Below, piece by piece: positions 1-5,904 of a DNA stretch of 5,904 nucleotides (within the stretch, counting starts at the first letter, position 1; every line of letters starts with the position of its first letter). Source of the stretch: Actinomycetes bacterium (GTDB taxonomy: Bacteria > Actinomycetota > Acidimicrobiia > Acidimicrobiales > UBA8190); NCBI GenBank assembly GCA_021798135.1, contig JAJZYI010000213.1:1-5904 (forward strand), in the 5' to 3' direction. The translations under genes were made by a program, and so were the position numbers. The notes under the pieces were generated by a model, which was given only the letters and a program-made list of their open reading frames with translations, was not told the origin of the DNA and did not search any database.

Positions 1-202
1 CGGCGATCGCCTGCTCCGCCGGCTCGACGCCGTCACGGGGCGGGGCGCCTGCCGCCACCCCGACGGCGTCGCCCGCATGGTCGAGAGCGGCCTGGCCGTC
101 TTCGCCGAGGACGCGGCCCGCCACGCTGCCGGCCTGCCCTGCCTCGCCACGGGGACGCCCTCGCTCCGGGACCGAGGCCCGGGCGGGCCGCGGACGTGGT
201 GA
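1..202 (+). CDS. NuoF-like NADH-binding/iron-sulfur flavoprotein, C-terminal end (partial)
   Basis: The 5' end lies outside the window. Reading from base 2 gives 66 codons ending in TGA at 200-202. The visible tail contains TGRGACRHPDGVARMV followed by a helical stretch (SGLAVFAEDAARH). This resembles the end of the NADH-ubiquinone oxidoreductase 51 kDa (NuoF) iron-sulfur-binding region, where the last cysteine ligand of the N3-type [4Fe-4S] cluster sits near a conserved proline. The Cys of GRGAC would be that fourth ligand (inference). Such stand-alone NuoF-like proteins in actinobacteria often lie directly before a small ferredoxin, and that is the case here: the stop overlaps the next gene's start in GTGA. 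The likely role is NAD(P)H-dependent electron transfer to the ferredoxin in the cytoplasm. The FMN and NADH sites would be upstream and cannot be seen. The last 20 or so residues are Gly/Pro/Arg-rich and look unstructured. Family call is fairly likely; the exact substrate is unknown. Confidence 0.68.
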   Translation, partial: GDRLLRRLDAVTGRGACRHPDGVARMVESGLAVFAEDAARHAAGLPCLATGTPSLRDRGPGGPRTW

Positions 203-405
203 GGCGCGTGCGGGTCGTGGTCGACCCGGTCGCCTGCGACGCCTTCGGGTACTGCGCCGAGCTGCTGCCGGAGGTCGTCGGCCTGGACGAGTGGGGCTAC
301 CCGGTGGTCGCCGGAGGCGGCGAGGTGCCGCCCCACCTGGCCGCCGCGGCCAGCGAGGCCGCTCGCGCCTGCCCCCGGCGGGCCCTGCTGCTGCGACCGG
401 CATGA
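199..405 (+). CDS. Small single-cluster ferredoxin, C-x2-F-x2-C type (probably [3Fe-4S])
   Basis: A 68-residue acidic-core protein carrying one low-potential iron-sulfur cluster. I chose GTG 199 because it forms a 4-bp GTGA overlap with the upstream stop; the adjacent GTG at 196 would add one residue, and no clear ribosome site separates them. Visible landmarks are DPVACDAFGYC near residues 9-19, a central LDEWGYPVV strand and ACPRRALLL at the C-terminus. Cysteines are at about positions 13, 19 and 58. Standard [4Fe-4S] ferredoxins of this family have C-x2-C-x2-C...CP. Here Phe replaces the second cysteine, so only three ligands remain, as in the cytochrome P450-associated [3Fe-4S] ferredoxins of mycobacteria and streptomycetes, where that position varies. 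Its partner is probably the overlapping NuoF-like reductase; no P450 gene is visible. It is likely co-transcribed with that gene. A [4Fe-4S] cluster with a non-cysteine ligand cannot be excluded. Confidence 0.85.
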   Translation: MRRVRVVVDPVACDAFGYCAELLPEVVGLDEWGYPVVAGGGEVPPHLAAAASEAARACPRRALLLRPA

Positions 406-423
406 CGCCGGGCCGGCACGACC

Positions 424-456
424 CTGGAACGCACCGCCGGGTGCCATGATGAACAC
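424..456 (+). promoter_or_regulatory. Possible promoter for the XRE/flavin-fold gene, near-leaderless
   Basis: In the 51-bp gap after the ferredoxin, CATGAT at 445-450 resembles a -10 box and lies 6 bp before the GTG start at 457, so a transcript would begin at or next to the start codon. CTGGAA at 424-429 is a weak -35 candidate at a short 15-bp spacing. No Shine-Dalgarno sequence precedes GTG 457, which fits leaderless initiation, common in actinobacteria. The boxes match poorly, so this is only a candidate. Confidence 0.3.
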
Positions 457-1131
457 GTGGACCCGAGCACGCCGAGCACGACAGGAACGGACCCCGGCGA
501 CCTGGGCCGGCGGGTGGCCCAGCGCCGACGCGAGCTCGGCCTGAGCGTCGACGACCTGGCCGAACGAGCCGGCATGCACGCCGGCTACCTCGCCTACGTG
601 GAGACCCACGCCGAGGCCCAGCCGGGCCTGGCGGCATGCGCCCGCCTGGCCGCGGCGATGGGCACCACGGTCTCGTGGCTGCGGGGCGGCGGCATGGAGC
701 AGCCGGCCGGCGCAGGCGTCCACCCCGGGGCCGAGCCGTCGCTCCAGGTCCTCGACGAGGCGGCGTCGCTGGCGCTGCTGGACGGCGGCGGGGTCGGCCG
801 GGCGGTCTTCGACGACGAGCGCGGCCCGGTCGCCCTCCCCGTCAACTTCCGCATGGACGCCGGGGCGCTCGTGTTCCGGACCGGCAACGGCACCATCGCC
901 GCGGCGGCTCGTGCCGGCCGGCCGATGAGCGTGGAGGTGGACCGCATCGACGAGGCCCGCGGCGAGGGGTGGAGCGTGCTGGTCGGCGGGACGCCGACGG
1001 TGGTCACCGGCGCGGGCGAGCTGGCCCGCATCGCCGAGCTGGCGGTCGAGCCCTGGGCGGGCGGCGAGCGCGACACGGTCGTCCGCCTCGCCCCCACCAT
1101 GGTCACCGGGCGCCGGATCCGCCACGCCTGA
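457..1131 (+). CDS. XRE-family HTH domain fused to FMN-binding split-barrel (pyridoxamine 5'-phosphate oxidase-like) domain
   Basis: A 224-residue two-domain protein. Residues about 16-77 form an XRE/Cro-type helix-turn-helix: GRRVAQRRRELGLSVDDLAE, then RAGMHAGYLAYVE as the turn and recognition helix, then ACARLAAAMG. A Gly/Pro-rich linker (78-94) follows. Residues about 97-222 match the Pyridox_ox_2 type of split barrel: GRAVFDDERGPVALPVNF, LVFRTGNGTIAA, SVEVDRIDEARGEGWSVLV, and the terminal VRLAPTMVTGRRI. The FRTGNGT and EVD...GWSVLV motifs are those normally placed around the flavin in this family. True PNPO activity is unlikely, as related single-domain members mostly have unknown redox or flavin-sensing roles. 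The fusion suggests a regulator whose DNA binding may respond to FMN, another flavin or a redox ligand (inference). GTG 457 is the start; the ATGs at 446 and 449 are out of frame. The gene converges on typA with 27 bp between stops. The architecture is known in actinobacteria; the regulon is unknown. Confidence 0.9.
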   Translation: MDPSTPSTTGTDPGDLGRRVAQRRRELGLSVDDLAERAGMHAGYLAYVETHAEAQPGLAACARLAAAMGTTVSWLRGGGMEQPAGAGVHPGAEPSLQVLDEAASLALLDGGGVGRAVFDDERGPVALPVNFRMDAGALVFRTGNGTIAAAARAGRPMSVEVDRIDEARGEGWSVLVGGTPTVVTGAGELARIAELAVEPWAGGERDTVVRLAPTMVTGRRIRHA

Positions 1132-1132
1132 C

Positions 1133-1151
1133 GCCGGCCGGCGCGGCCGGC
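1133..1151. terminator. GC-rich hairpin between convergent genes
   Basis: The 27-bp gap between two convergent stop codons contains a perfect 7-bp stem, GCCGGCC (1133-1139) pairing with GGCCGGC (1145-1151), around a 5-nt loop. It can fold in RNA from either strand, so it could end both transcripts. No T-tract follows on either side, so it is not a canonical intrinsic terminator; GC-rich stems without U-runs are commonly proposed as terminators in actinobacteria. The high local GC content raises the chance that such a stem arises by accident. Confidence 0.45.
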
Positions 1152-1158
1152 CCGCCCG

Positions 1159-2994
<1,836 letters not shown>

Positions 2995-3003
2995 GAGGAG
3001 CCA

Positions 3004-3009
3004 ACGGTA
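3004..3009 (-). promoter_or_regulatory. Possible -10 box for typA
   Basis: On the - strand, TACCGT (complement of 3004-3009) fits the TAnnnT pattern of actinobacterial -10 boxes. It lies 9 nt before the typA ATG, which would give a very short or absent 5' leader. This agrees with the missing Shine-Dalgarno site. No convincing -35 element is seen in the GC-rich sequence upstream. Weak evidence on its own. Confidence 0.35.
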
Positions 3010-3056
3010 GCGGGCGCCGGCCCGCGCCCGGACCCCGCCCGCCAGGGGCGGTCGGC

Positions 3057-3124
3057 GGGGGCTGGCACCGGGGACTGGGACCGGGGTTGGTCAGCGAGGC
3101 CGGGACCGGGGGGGGCTGGCACCA
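3057..3124 (+). repeat. Decayed G-rich tandem repeat units (type A)
   Basis: GGGGGCTGGCACCG at 3057-3070 is followed by GGGACTGGGACCG (3071-3083) and a more distant GGGTTGGTCAGCG (3084-3096). A near-copy, GGGGGCTGGCACCA, sits at 3111-3124. The 13 bases GGGGGCTGGCACC are identical at 3057-3069 and 3111-3123, 54 bp apart. The units share length and a G-run plus CTGG core with the regular repeat that follows, so they look like older, diverged members of the same array. Confidence 0.55.
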
Positions 3125-3207
3125 GGGGGGCTCCCGGCGCGGGGCTGCCGGCGGGGGGCTGCCGGCGGGGGGCTGCCGGCGGGGGGCTGCCGGCGGGGGC
3201 TGCCGGC
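3125..3207 (+). repeat. 14-bp G-rich tandem repeat (minisatellite), six units
   Basis: Three perfect copies of GGGGGGCTGCCGGC lie head to tail at 3153-3166, 3167-3180 and 3181-3194. They are flanked by variants GGGGGGCTCCCGGC (3125-3138), GCGGGGCTGCCGGC (3139-3152) and a 13-bp unit with one G fewer (3195-3207). The shortened G-run in the last unit is what slipped-strand replication would leave. The unit length is not a multiple of three, and no frame across it looks like protein, so it is intergenic. G-runs of 4-6 spaced by 8 nt recur on the + strand, giving potential for G-quadruplex folding. It sits about 130-210 bp upstream of the typA start and about 170 bp before the presumed moxR operator, between the two predicted promoters. 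Confidence 0.92.
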
Positions 3208-3298
3208 CACCGCAGAGCACGTCGGTGTCGCCACGCTGCCGAGGCTTGCACAGGCGCGAGCTCCGGGCCCACCGCGCGCGGCGGCCGTGGCAACCCGA

Positions 3299-3331
3299 TC
3301 GTCACGAACTCGTCACCAAACGGTCATCCTC
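3299..3331 (+). promoter_or_regulatory. Candidate response-regulator operator: three 11-bp direct repeats
   Basis: Half-sites GTCAC (3301-3305), GTCAC (3312-3316) and GTCAT (3323-3327) are spaced exactly 11 bp start to start. The full units are TCGTCACGAAC (3299-3309), TCGTCACCAAA (3310-3320) and CGGTCATCCTC (3321-3331). The first two agree at 9 of 11 bases. A much weaker fourth unit may precede them at 3288-3298. Tandem sites with one-helical-turn spacing are typical of OmpR/PhoB-family winged-helix regulators; actinobacterial PhoP (PHO box) and MtrA sites have related GTCAC- or GTTCAC-like cores (from memory). The site ends 6 bp before the -10-like box, a position suited to activation across the -35 region. 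The regulator's identity is unknown. Confidence 0.5.
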
Positions 3332-3337
3332 GCTCGC

Positions 3338-3343
3338 TATACC
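3338..3343 (+). promoter_or_regulatory. Possible -10 box for the moxR operon
   Basis: TATACC occurs in one of the few AT-containing spots of the intergenic region and agrees with the first four bases of TATAAT. No TTGACA-like -35 is present at 17 bp; instead that place is taken by the 11-bp direct repeats, as at activator-dependent promoters. Transcription from here would give a leader of roughly 125 nt before moxR. Confidence 0.4.
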
Positions 3344-3361
3344 CGTGCGTGTGCACGTTGC

Positions 3362-3374
3362 CGGGCGATGCCCG
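3362..3374 (+). other. Hairpin in the presumed moxR leader
   Basis: CGGGC (3362-3366) pairs with GCCCG (3370-3374) around the loop GAT. Just before it, CGTGC (3344-3348) pairs with GCACG (3353-3357) around a GTGT loop, at the predicted transcription start. Both stems are short, and in such GC-rich DNA they may have no function. Confidence 0.3.
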
Positions 3375-3411
3375 AACCCCGCTCTGGGCCCCGCCGATGC
3401 ACCGCCCTCGC

Positions 3412-3442
3412 CGCCCGGCGCCGTGCACGGCGCCCGGCGCCG
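3412..3442 (+). repeat. 12-bp direct repeat enclosing an 18-bp perfect palindrome
   Basis: CGCCCGGCGCCG occurs at 3412-3423 and again at 3431-3442. The 18 bases GGCGCCGTGCACGGCGCC at 3417-3434 are a perfect palindrome. As RNA this could form a strong stem about 40-60 nt upstream of the moxR start; as DNA it could be a dimeric protein site centred on GTGCAC. It lies in the non-coding leader. Function unknown. Confidence 0.6.
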
Positions 3443-3465
3443 GTGAGCCGGAGCCGCCGGTGACC

Positions 3466-3469
3466 GGAG
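3466..3469 (+). promoter_or_regulatory. Ribosome binding site of moxR
   Basis: GGAG lies 7 nt before the GTG at 3477, at good Shine-Dalgarno spacing. It supports that GTG as the start. The upstream ATG and GTG triplets near 3368, 3397, 3443 and 3460 are out of frame. Confidence 0.6.
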
Positions 3470-3476
3470 CGCGATC

Positions 3477-4445
3477 GTGACCACCAGCGAAGCTGCCGCC
3501 CGCTGGCCGGCGGCGTCGCTGCAGGCGGCCGCGGACCGCATGGTCGAGATCGTCCTCGGCAAGCCGGACGTGGTCGCCCTGTCGCTCGTGTGCCTGCTGG
3601 CCGAGGGGCACCTGCTGCTCCAGGACCTGCCCGGCGTGGGCAAGACCACCCTGGCCACGGCCCTGGCCCGCGCCGTCGGCCTCGACCTCCGCCGCCTGCA
3701 GGGCACCGCCGACCTACTGCCCGGCGACGTCACCGGCACGCTGGTCCCCGGGGAGGCCGGCGAGCTCGTGTTCCGGCCTGGACCCATCTTCGCCAACCTG
3801 GTGGTCGCCGACGAGCTGAACCGCGCGTCGCCCCGCGCCCAGTCCGCGCTCCTCGAGGCCATGGAGGAGCGCCACGTCACGGTGGACGGCACCACACACC
3901 CGCTGCCCCGGCCGTTCATGGTCATCGCCACGCAGAACCCGCTCGATCCCGACAGCACGTTCCTGCTGCCGCACAGCCAGCGGGACCGCTTCCTGCTGTG
4001 CCTCTCCCTCGGCTACCCCGACCGGGCCAGCGAGGCCGCGCTGCTCGACGCTGGCGAGCAGACCGAGCGCGCCGCGGCGATGGCGCCCGTCCTGGCCCCC
4101 GGCGAGCTCGCCGGGGCCATCGACGCCGCCCGCCGCGTCCACCTGTCCGAGGCGACCAGGGACTACGCGCTCGACCTGGTCCAGGCCAGCCGCCACCACC
4201 ACGAGATCGCCGTCGGCGCGTCGCCCCGGGCCGCGCTGGCCCTGGTGCGGGCGGCGCGGGCCCGGGCGCTGTTCGACGGGCGTGACTACGCCCTGCCGGA
4301 CGACGTCAAGGCCCTGGCCGTCCCGGTCCTGGCCCACCGGCTGGTGCTGTCCCCGTCCGCCGAGGTCGCCGGGCGAGCGGCCTCGGCCGTGATGGCCGAC
4401 ATCGTGGCCGCCACCAGCCCCGGGCCGCACCGCCGGCACCGGTGA
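3477..4445 (+). CDS. MoxR-family AAA+ ATPase
   Basis: A complete 322-residue cytoplasmic ATPase, the usual MoxR size. MoxR proteins act as chaperone-like AAA+ ATPases, generally as hexamers, that assemble or activate partner proteins, often ones with von Willebrand factor A-like folds (family knowledge). Walker A is LPGVGKTT at 51-58; Asp50 stands at the first glycine position, as is common in this family (QDLPGVGKT). The MoxR-typical segment RLQGTADLLPGDVTG follows (73-87). Walker B is VVADELNRA at 109-117 with D112 and E113, followed by SALLEAMEERHVTVDG. Sensor 1 is ATQNP (N154). LPHSQRDRF at 164-172 matches the family's LPESQxDRF, with His for Glu. The C-terminal lid domain has GASPRAALALVRAARARALF (248-266) and LPDDVKALAVPVLAHRL (273-289), which is diagnostic. 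The stop overlaps the DUF58 gene by 4 bp (GTGA), so the two are translationally coupled. GTG start with a GGAG site. Confidence 0.97.
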   Translation: MTTSEAAARWPAASLQAAADRMVEIVLGKPDVVALSLVCLLAEGHLLLQDLPGVGKTTLATALARAVGLDLRRLQGTADLLPGDVTGTLVPGEAGELVFRPGPIFANLVVADELNRASPRAQSALLEAMEERHVTVDGTTHPLPRPFMVIATQNPLDPDSTFLLPHSQRDRFLLCLSLGYPDRASEAALLDAGEQTERAAAMAPVLAPGELAGAIDAARRVHLSEATRDYALDLVQASRHHHEIAVGASPRAALALVRAARARALFDGRDYALPDDVKALAVPVLAHRLVLSPSAEVAGRAASAVMADIVAATSPGPHRRHR

Positions 4446-5848
4446 GCGACCCGCGACCCGGACGCGTGCGGCTCCGCCCCCGGGGCCTGGCGCTCCTGGT
4501 CACGGGGTCGGCCGCCGTGGTCGCCGGCGAGCTCGACGCCATCGCCGCGCTGGTCGCTGCCGGCACCGCAGCCCTCGTCCTGGTCGGCCTGGCCGTCCTC
4601 GCCGCTGTCCCGCTCGGGCGGCGGGCCGCCGCGGGCGTGGTGCCGCAGCTGGCCGGCCTGCCCTCGCAGGCCGAGCCGGGCGGCACGGTCGACGTGGTCG
4701 TCCGGGTCGCCGCGGCGAGCCCCGTCCTCCCGGACCGGGGACGTGGGTGGCCCGGGCCCGTCCTCCTGCGCCCCGGCACCGCCGGGGAGCGGCCGGCGGC
4801 GAGGGCGCTCCCACCCTCCGGGCGGCGTGCCCGGCGGCTCCCCGTCCCCGGCGCGGGGGCGGCCGCCGGCACCTCGTCCGGCGCCTTCGAGATCGACGAC
4901 CCCGGGCAGCGGTGGCGGGTCCGGCGGCGCCACGGCGTCGTCGCCTCGGCCCCGGCAGGCCGCGTGGGCCGCATCGGCCTGGAGCAGGGCGACCCGGTCG
5001 GCCACCGTTGCGCCGTCCCGGTCCCCTCCCGCGGGATCCTGGAGATCGGGCCGGTCGAGCTGTGGTGGCCGGACCCGTTCGGCGTCGCCGAGGTCTCCGT
5101 GGGCCGTGCCGGGCCGTGGCAGGTCGCCGCCGTCGTGAGACCGGGCGCGAGCGGCGCCGACGGGCCTGCGGCCGGGCGCGACCACGCCGGCTCGGGCGCG
5201 ACGTGGCGGCGCGGTGCCGGGGCGGGCGACGGCAGCGAGCTGCTGGAGCTGCAGCCGCTGCGCGACGCCCGCGCCACGATCCCCCGCAGGGGCGCCACCG
5301 GCGACCGCCTCGGCACCGGCCGTCGGGACCCCGCCGGCTGGCTCCCGGCCACCGGTCGGCTGCACTGGCCGAGCACGCTGCGGACCGGCACGCCGATGGT
5401 CCGCCGTTTCGCGACGCCGGCCAGCGCGGGGTCGGCGGTCCACCTCGACCTGCGCGAGCACTGCCACACTCCGGCCTCCGTCGAGGCCGCCGTGTCCGCC
5501 GCCGGCGATCTGGCCGCGGCGGCGCTGGGCCGCGGCCGGTGCGTGCACCTGACGGCCACCGGGCAACCGCCCGTGCGGATCGACCCCGGGCCCAGCGCCT
5601 TGACGATGCTGGCCACCTGGCTCGCCCTCGCCGACACCGCTCCGCACGCCGGACCGCCGGGACAGGGCGGCAACGGCGGTCCCCGGCCGAGCACGGTGGT
5701 GACGACCGCCGTCGGGGCCCGCTCGTGGGCGGCGCCGGACGTGCTGGTGGTCGACGGTGGCAGCGCGTCCGGCGGCCCACCGGCACCGCCGGACGCGCCG
5801 AGGACGACGGCCCCGGGCACCGCGGGCACCGCGGGCCGGAAACGATGA
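4442..5848 (+). CDS. DUF58 domain-containing membrane protein with interrupted signature motif
   Basis: A 468-residue protein starting at GTG in the overlap with moxR. After a basic N-terminus come two hydrophobic segments (about 15-30 and 34-57), then RR, so most of the protein is probably cytoplasmic, beside MoxR. A beta-rich part follows (63-160). RGILEIGPVELWWPDPFG at 197-214 is the typical DUF58 RG-GP-DPFG stretch. The DUF58 core ends in RLHWPSTLRTGTPMVRRF (306-323). Between DGSELLEL (263-270) and RLHWP the family normally has only about 10 residues, of the form LRxYxPGDxxR. Here 35 residues lie between, with LRDA at 273-276, GDRL at 287-290 and no Tyr-x-Pro-Gly-Asp. A vWA-like tail follows (VHLDLREH, 333-340) without a DxSxS metal site. 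Residues 94-148 and 402-468 are Pro/Gly/Ala-rich and probably disordered. The likely role is MoxR partner or client; the pathway is unknown. No frameshift repairs the motif in the other frames. Confidence 0.88.
   Translation: MSDPRPGRVRLRPRGLALLVTGSAAVVAGELDAIAALVAAGTAALVLVGLAVLAAVPLGRRAAAGVVPQLAGLPSQAEPGGTVDVVVRVAAASPVLPDRGRGWPGPVLLRPGTAGERPAARALPPSGRRARRLPVPGAGAAAGTSSGAFEIDDPGQRWRVRRRHGVVASAPAGRVGRIGLEQGDPVGHRCAVPVPSRGILEIGPVELWWPDPFGVAEVSVGRAGPWQVAAVVRPGASGADGPAAGRDHAGSGATWRRGAGAGDGSELLELQPLRDARATIPRRGATGDRLGTGRRDPAGWLPATGRLHWPSTLRTGTPMVRRFATPASAGSAVHLDLREHCHTPASVEAAVSAAGDLAAAALGRGRCVHLTATGQPPVRIDPGPSALTMLATWLALADTAPHAGPPGQGGNGGPRPSTVVTTAVGARSWAAPDVLVVDGGSASGGPPAPPDAPRTTAPGTAGTAGRKR
5815..5835 (+). 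repeat. 9-bp tandem duplication at the end of the DUF58 gene
   Basis: GGGCACCGC is repeated at 5815-5823 and 5824-5832, with a third partial GGG after it. It encodes a Gly-Thr-Ala repeat in the disordered C-terminus (GTAGTAG), in frame, so it does not disrupt the protein. A small in-frame slippage product with no evident function. Confidence 0.6.
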
Positions 5849-5904
5849 CCGGCACCGGCCCCGGCAGCGCCGCCCCGCCCCTCCGGCCCGGCGCCGGCGG
5901 CCGC
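5845..5904 (+). CDS. Start of third operon gene, probably transglutaminase-like membrane protein (partial)
   Basis: ATG 5845 overlaps the DUF58 stop in ATGA. The frame stays open for 20 codons to the window end, giving MTGTGPGSAAPPLRPGAGGR. A weak GGA lies 4 nt upstream. These residues are a low-complexity N-terminus and carry no family signal. The functional guess comes only from gene order: in many bacteria moxR and a DUF58 gene are followed by a TgpA-type multi-pass membrane protein with an extracytoplasmic transglutaminase-like domain. The ATGA coupling and the open frame support a real gene; the product is uncertain. Confidence 0.6.
   Translation, partial: MTGTGPGSAAPPLRPGAGGR

Larger units (their letters stand above)
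2995..3476. other. Divergent intergenic region between typA and moxR
   Basis: This is 482 bp without a supportable gene. Reading frames that cross it are Pro/Arg/Gly-rich and shift phase with a 14-bp repeat, as expected of non-coding DNA. From left to right it holds a typA -10-like box (3004-3009), decayed and then regular G-rich tandem repeats (3057-3207), about 90 bp with nothing recognisable (3208-3298), an 11-bp-period direct repeat resembling a response-regulator site (3299-3331), a -10-like box (3338-3343), and a GC-rich presumed moxR leader with several hairpins (3344-3465). The stretch around 3299-3343 is clearly richer in A and T than its surroundings, which marks it as the most likely promoter area for the rightward operon. 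Confidence 0.75.

Noticed and set aside
446..451. ATG codons as alternative start of the XRE gene
   Set aside because: ATG 446 and ATG 449 are in a different frame from the helix-turn-helix coding sequence; GTG 457 is in frame.
3125..3207. CRISPR array
   Set aside because: Units are contiguous 14-mers with no unique spacers, so this is a tandem repeat.
3208..3298. Possible small RNA or tRNA between the repeats and the operator
   Set aside because: No cloverleaf, no convincing stem series and no promoter or terminator pair could be recognised by eye.
3302..3958. A - strand 218-codon frame opposite moxR that could be a divergent gene
   Set aside because: Most of it is antisense to the conserved moxR Walker region, and its sequence is Ser/Arg/Ala-rich without recognisable motifs.
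4286..5829. Three long - strand frames opposite the DUF58 gene
   Set aside because: Their composition is Arg/Pro/Gly/Ala shadow sequence with no motif. The + strand frame has clear DUF58 landmarks and coupled starts and stops on both sides.
4442..5848. DUF58 gene as a frameshifted pseudogene
   Set aside because: The altered motif cannot be restored in either other + frame, the frame is open throughout, and downstream motifs (LHWPSTLRTG, HLDLRE) stay in the same frame. An in-frame insertion or divergence fits better.

Overview
The window is very GC-rich DNA with frequent GTG starts, 4-bp stop/start overlaps (GTGA, ATGA) and poor Shine-Dalgarno sites. The protein families present suggest a high-GC actinobacterium. 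An Acidimicrobiia relative is plausible from the NuoF-like/ferredoxin pair and the leaderless-looking starts, but this is an inference and no phylogenetic marker was compared.

Left part (1-1131, + strand): the 3' end of a NuoF-like NADH-binding/iron-sulfur flavoprotein overlaps a small single-cluster ferredoxin whose cysteine pattern (C-x2-F-x2-C ... CP) indicates a [3Fe-4S]-type or otherwise altered cluster. These two probably form an electron-transfer module. After 51 bp comes a gene coding an XRE-type helix-turn-helix domain fused to an FMN-binding split-barrel (pyridoxamine-phosphate-oxidase-like) domain, probably from its own nearly leaderless promoter.

Middle (1132-2994): a 27-bp convergent gap carries a GC-rich hairpin that could terminate transcription from both sides. 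It is followed, on the - strand, by a complete typA/bipA translational GTPase (611 aa) with all G motifs and the diagnostic C-terminal domain intact.

Intergenic region (2995-3476): this 482-bp divergent spacer between typA (-) and moxR (+) is the least ordinary part of the window. It holds (a) a 14-bp G-rich minisatellite of six units, preceded by decayed copies of a related unit, with G-quadruplex potential on the + strand; (b) three GTCAC/GTCAT half-sites at an exact 11-bp period, as expected of a tandem site for an OmpR/PhoB-type response regulator, directly upstream of a TATACC -10-like box; and (c) GC-rich hairpins, one an 18-bp perfect palindrome, in the presumed moxR 5' leader.

Right part (3477-5904, + strand): a tightly overlapping operon of a MoxR-type AAA+ ATPase, a DUF58 protein with two N-terminal membrane helices, and the first 20 codons of a third gene, in the place where these operons usually carry a transglutaminase-like membrane protein. 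The DUF58 protein is odd because its signature segment is interrupted by roughly 20-25 extra residues. MoxR/DUF58 pairs are thought to act as chaperone-like ATPase plus membrane-bound client or adaptor, but the role of this operon is not known.

Overall these are recognisable families. I see no clearly new multi-gene system. The points worth a second look are the intergenic repeats and operator, the altered DUF58 signature and the atypical ferredoxin.
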